A stretch of DNA of 46,135 nt, taken from the NCBI GenBank assembly GCA_947627345.1, contig CANQVS010000016.1:1-46135 (forward strand). The letters are read 5' to 3'. The notes under the pieces were generated by a model. It worked only from the letters and a program-made list of their open reading frames with translations. It made no database searches and had not been told where the DNA came from. Source of the stretch: an uncultured Clostridia bacterium (GTDB lineage Bacteria; Bacillota; Clostridia; Oscillospirales; Acutalibacteraceae). Both the position numbers and the translations under genes were made by a program. Below, one piece after another: positions 43,650 to 46,135 of the stretch (position 1 is its first letter; each line of letters starts with the position of its first letter).

Positions 43650-44150
43650 TTACGAGATGTATTCCACATACCAAAAGTCTGAAATCCGCCTGCTGTTTTT
43701 TACTTTATGTTTTGAATAAACCAATTGTATTGACGGGGAAAAATACGATAAACAAATTTTATCATCTTCCCTTTCAATAACGTCAAAATCGTACTTATCG
43801 AAAAGCTTTTCAACATCATAATAACCGTTAAGACTTTTTATAGAACCCGCAAATTCATAATACAGCGTATTATTTAAAACGCTGTTTTTAATATTATTTA
43901 TATCGCTTTTATTATGAGAAATCGTTAAAATGTCATTTTCATTTATCCGTTCGGCGCAGTTATTAAAAAGCTTTTCATCTTCATTATATATCTTCTCAAG
44001 ATATACCAAATCATAACTGCTTTTTTTATTATCGTTATACCATTGAAAAACGATACAATATGTTTCAAGTATTATAAAAATAAAAATTAACAAAATTATT
44101 ATTACGGTTTGGATTTTTAAAGGCTTGTTTAATCTTAAATTCTTTTCCAT
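43650..44150 (-). CDS. Unknown single-pass membrane protein
   Basis: 166 residues, not recognised. The N-terminal part is cytoplasmic (MEKNLRLNKPLK). One membrane helix (about 15-36, VIIILLIFIFIILETYCIVF) is followed by a charged external domain with pattern YEFAGSIKSLNGYYDVEKLF. The start has GAGGTG 5 bases upstream. It begins 2 bp after the stop of the next-upstream gene and so is cotranscribed with it. Confidence 0.65.
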   Translation of the reverse strand: MEKNLRLNKPLKIQTVIIILLIFIFIILETYCIVFQWYNDNKKSSYDLVYLEKIYNEDEKLFNNCAERINENDILTISHNKSDINNIKNSVLNNTLYYEFAGSIKSLNGYYDVEKLFDKYDFDVIEREDDKICLSYFSPSIQLVYSKHKVKNSRRISDFWYVEYIS

Positions 44151-44152
44151 TT

Positions 44153-44551
44153 CTACACCTCAACTACCGAGCAAATTAAATTCAATAGAATAATAAACCC
44201 GACAAATACAAATAAAATTGATACAACTCCGCTTTTTTTAATTTTGTTCTTAGTGTTGTCATAATTGTTATAAACAAAGGCAATAAATTGAACTAAAAAA
44301 AGCACGAAAGGTATAGAAACAAACCATACTAATGAAAGCGATAATACTAAACAAATGAAAGATAAAACAACATAAAATAGAATATTATCTCTCATTTTTT
44401 CTTTTTTGGTCAATGATATTAAAATTGGCAAACTAATTGCGGCCAAAACAAATAAAACGACTATGCAATAAAACAAAAAGTCATTATCTACTGCTAAAAA
44501 AATCTTATCAATATTATCAATAAGTATAACAGGATAATAAAATATGTTCAT
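44153..44551 (-). CDS. Unknown multi-pass membrane protein
   Basis: 132 residues, not recognised. About four membrane segments (FLFYCIVVLFVLAAISLPIL, then ILFYVVLSFICLVLSLSLVW, IPFVLFLVQFIAFVY and VVSILFVFVGFIILLNLICS). AAGGAG lies 6 bases upstream of the ATG. First gene of a two-gene unit with the single-pass protein at 43650. Confidence 0.65.
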   Translation of the reverse strand: MNIFYYPVILIDNIDKIFLAVDNDFLFYCIVVLFVLAAISLPILISLTKKEKMRDNILFYVVLSFICLVLSLSLVWFVSIPFVLFLVQFIAFVYNNYDNTKNKIKKSGVVSILFVFVGFIILLNLICSVVEV

Positions 44552-44656
44552 AAAATCTCCTTATCAGTAACTGAAAAAGTTAATCAAGAAAATCTATTTA
44601 CGGTCTTTAATTTCATAAACTCTTAATTCTTTTATTACAGCCGTAATATAGTATTT

Positions 44657-44696
44657 CGTCAGCATTATGCTTAAATTTCACAGTATAATGCTGACG
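44657..44696. terminator. Inverted repeat, possible terminator
   Basis: Arms CGTCAGCATTAT and ATAATGCTGACG (12 bp, perfect) with a 16-base loop, followed on the plus strand by TTTT. It lies between glnS and the upstream end of the membrane-protein pair. It could end glnS read-through or be a regulatory stem. Confidence 0.5.
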
Positions 44697-44793
44697 TTTT
44701 AATTCTTAATATAAATTTTTAATTAAATAAAAGCGCTTGGAATAATCCGCTGAAATTATCGGGTACGAACCGGTATAACCTGCAAAAATCTCA

Positions 44794-44811
44794 TATGCCT
44801 GTTGAGGCATA
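44794..44811 (-). terminator. Weak hairpin just after glnS
   Basis: On the minus strand TATGCCT-CAAC-AGGCATA, followed after four bases by TTTTT, 14 bp beyond the glnS stop. Confidence 0.5.
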
Positions 44812-44824
44812 ACAATGACAGCTT

Positions 44825-46135
44825 TTACTTTTTAAAGCTGTCCTTTAAGCTGACGCTTCGGTTAAACACGAGGTTATTTTCCGTGCTGTCCTTGCTGTCA
44901 AGGCAGAAATAACCCTGACGCATAAACTGAAAGCGGTCCGACTTTTCCGCGCCTGCGAGGGATTTTTCGAGCTTGCACCCGTTCAGGACAACAAGGGATT
45001 CGGGATTTATATATTCAATAAAATCCTTTTCGCCCGAGTCGGGGTCGTCCACGGTAAAGAGATTATCGTAAAGTCTTACCTGCGCGTCAACGCAGTCGCC
45101 GGCGTTAACCCAATGAATAGTACCCCTCACCTTTCTTCCGTCGGGGGTGTTTCCGCCTCGGGTTTCGGGGTCGTACTCGGCGTAAACCTCGACAACATTT
45201 CCGTCGGCGTCCTTTTTACAGCCCGTACATTTTACAATATACGCACCCTTTATACGCACCTCGTTCGACGGATAAAGCCGCTGATATTTCTTTATCGGCT
45301 CCTCCATAAAATCTGAGGACTCGATATAAAGCTCTCTTGAAAATGTCACCTTACGGCTTCCCATTTCGGGTCTTTGCGGATGATTTTCAATCTCAAACTC
45401 CTCGGTTTTACCCTCGGGATAGTTTGTAATAACAAGCTTAACAGGCTCTAAAACCGCCATAACACGCTTTGCGTTTTCATTTAAGTCATCGCGCAGACAA
45501 TGCTCCAAAAAGCTGTAATCGACGATTGAATTAACCTTTGAAAGACCAATCTGGTCGGTAAAGGTCCGTATGGCTTTCGGCGTGTATCCGCGTCTTCTCA
45601 ATCCGCAAAGAGTCGGCATTCTCGGGTCATCCCAACCGCTTACGTAATTTTCCTCCACAAGCCTTCTCAATTTGCGCTTGCTCATTACGGTGTTGTTGAT
45701 TCCCAGCCTTGAAAACTCAATCTGTCTCGGCTTATTTTCAGCCGAAATATTATCGACAACCCAATCGTACAGGGGTCTGTGCGCCTCAAATTCAAGCGTA
45801 CAGAGCGAGTGTGTAATTCCCTCGATAACGTCCTCAATCGGGTGCGCAAAATCGTACATCGGATAAATGCACCATTTATCTCCCGTCCTGTGGTGTTTCA
45901 TATGATTTATGCGGTAGATTACAGGGTCGCGCATATTAAAATTACCCGATGCGAGGTCAATCTTCGCTCTTAACGTCATCGCGCCGTCCTCAAATTCGCC
46001 GTCCCTCATTCTTTTAAAGAGGTCTAAGCTCTCCTCAATCGGGCGGTCGCGGTATGGACTTTTCGCGGGAGTAGTCAAATCTCCGCGGTACTCGCGCATC
46101 TGCTCTCCGCTCAACTCGCAGACATACGCAAGTCC
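44825..46135 (-). CDS. glnS: Glutaminyl-tRNA synthetase, C-terminal part (gene continues past the right edge)
   Basis: 437 codons are present, and the frame is still open at the last base ([20 protein letters not shown]). Charges tRNA-Gln directly. Seen: [40 protein letters not shown] (typical of GlnRS/GluRS class Ic), VMSKRKL as the KMSKS equivalent, the anticodon-binding beta-barrels ([22 protein letters not shown] region) and the usual C-terminal end. Direct GlnRS is less common in Firmicutes, which generally use GatCAB amidation, but is known in gut Clostridia. The ATP-binding HIGH motif lies outside the window. Confidence 0.95.
   Translation of the reverse strand, partial: GLAYVCELSGEQMREYRGDLTTPAKSPYRDRPIEESLDLFKRMRDGEFEDGAMTLRAKIDLASGNFNMRDPVIYRINHMKHHRTGDKWCIYPMYDFAHPIEDVIEGITHSLCTLEFEAHRPLYDWVVDNISAENKPRQIEFSRLGINNTVMSKRKLRRLVEENYVSGWDDPRMPTLCGLRRRGYTPKAIRTFTDQIGLSKVNSIVDYSFLEHCLRDDLNENAKRVMAVLEPVKLVITNYPEGKTEEFEIENHPQRPEMGSRKVTFSRELYIESSDFMEEPIKKYQRLYPSNEVRIKGAYIVKCTGCKKDADGNVVEVYAEYDPETRGGNTPDGRKVRGTIHWVNAGDCVDAQVRLYDNLFTVDDPDSGEKDFIEYINPESLVVLNGCKLEKSLAGAEKSDRFQFMRQGYFCLDSKDSTENNLVFNRSVSLKDSFKK

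Noticed and set aside
44657..44811. tRNA or small RNA in the spacer beside glnS
   Set aside because: Two simple hairpins only; no cloverleaf or CCA-proximal pattern.

Overview
The window looks like a chromosomal segment of an AT-rich gut Clostridium-group bacterium of the Ruminococcus/Oscillospiraceae type. This is inferred from gene content: BspA-type leucine-rich-repeat surface proteins ending in a Lys-rich beta domain, FN3-polysaccharide deacetylase and CAP-domain exoproteins, a one-piece PurL, GlnRS, and Shine-Dalgarno sites close to AGGAGG. No rRNA, tRNA, CRISPR array, transposase or phage gene was recognised.

Layout. 1-6177: 5' part of glgB (leaving the window at the left), then a TetR regulator and a two-gene heterodimeric ABC exporter. 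6218-11620: a large LRR surface protein, an XRE regulator, a headless copy of the surface-protein C-terminal domain, a small membrane protein and a long repeat field. 11690-13774: a DegT-type sugar aminotransferase and a SleB-like wall hydrolase. 14296-17767: a class M sirtuin with its macrodomain partner, a tandem NTF2-like protein, a GNAT acetyltransferase and an HxlR regulator. 18249-25493: an ABC-2 exporter with a lipoprotein, a second LRR surface protein and a shrunken surface-protein remnant. 25601-31577: an ECF sigma/anti-sigma pair, purL and a DUF554 membrane protein. 32455-37766: asnB with an unusual acidic tail, a Nudix hydrolase, ribF and a ZIP metal transporter. 37929-44551: polysaccharide deacetylase, CAP/FN3 exoprotein, a second ECF sigma/anti-sigma pair and two unknown membrane proteins. 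44825 to the right edge: most of glnS.

The striking feature is in the spacers. Ten intergenic regions carry a polarised, modular repeat family (about 28 copies of its ~100-bp core) that no gene explains. Units begin with AT-rich AATTAAG-type repeats, continue through small hairpin modules that all look like variants of one CTATCY-AAAGT-RGATAG stem-loop, reiterate a B-A module pair, and finish with one of two A-module variants: one is mostly internal, the other mostly terminal. The terminal end usually abuts a gene: the 3' end of a gene transcribed toward it, or the promoter of a gene transcribed away. In ribF and in the ABC ATPase gene, repeated DNA supplies the last codons and the stop. At three loci the repeat runs straight into a cassette encoding the Lys-rich C-terminal domain of surface proteins, twice with a 16-bp-stem terminator between them, so repeat, terminator and domain appear to have been copied together.

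Functionally the genes are mostly envelope and export (two ABC systems, LRR proteins, wall enzymes), envelope-type signalling (two ECF pairs), and housekeeping (glgB, purL, asnB, ribF, glnS). The sirtuin-macrodomain pair is a probable reversible ADP-ribosylation module lacking its usual lipoylation partners next door.
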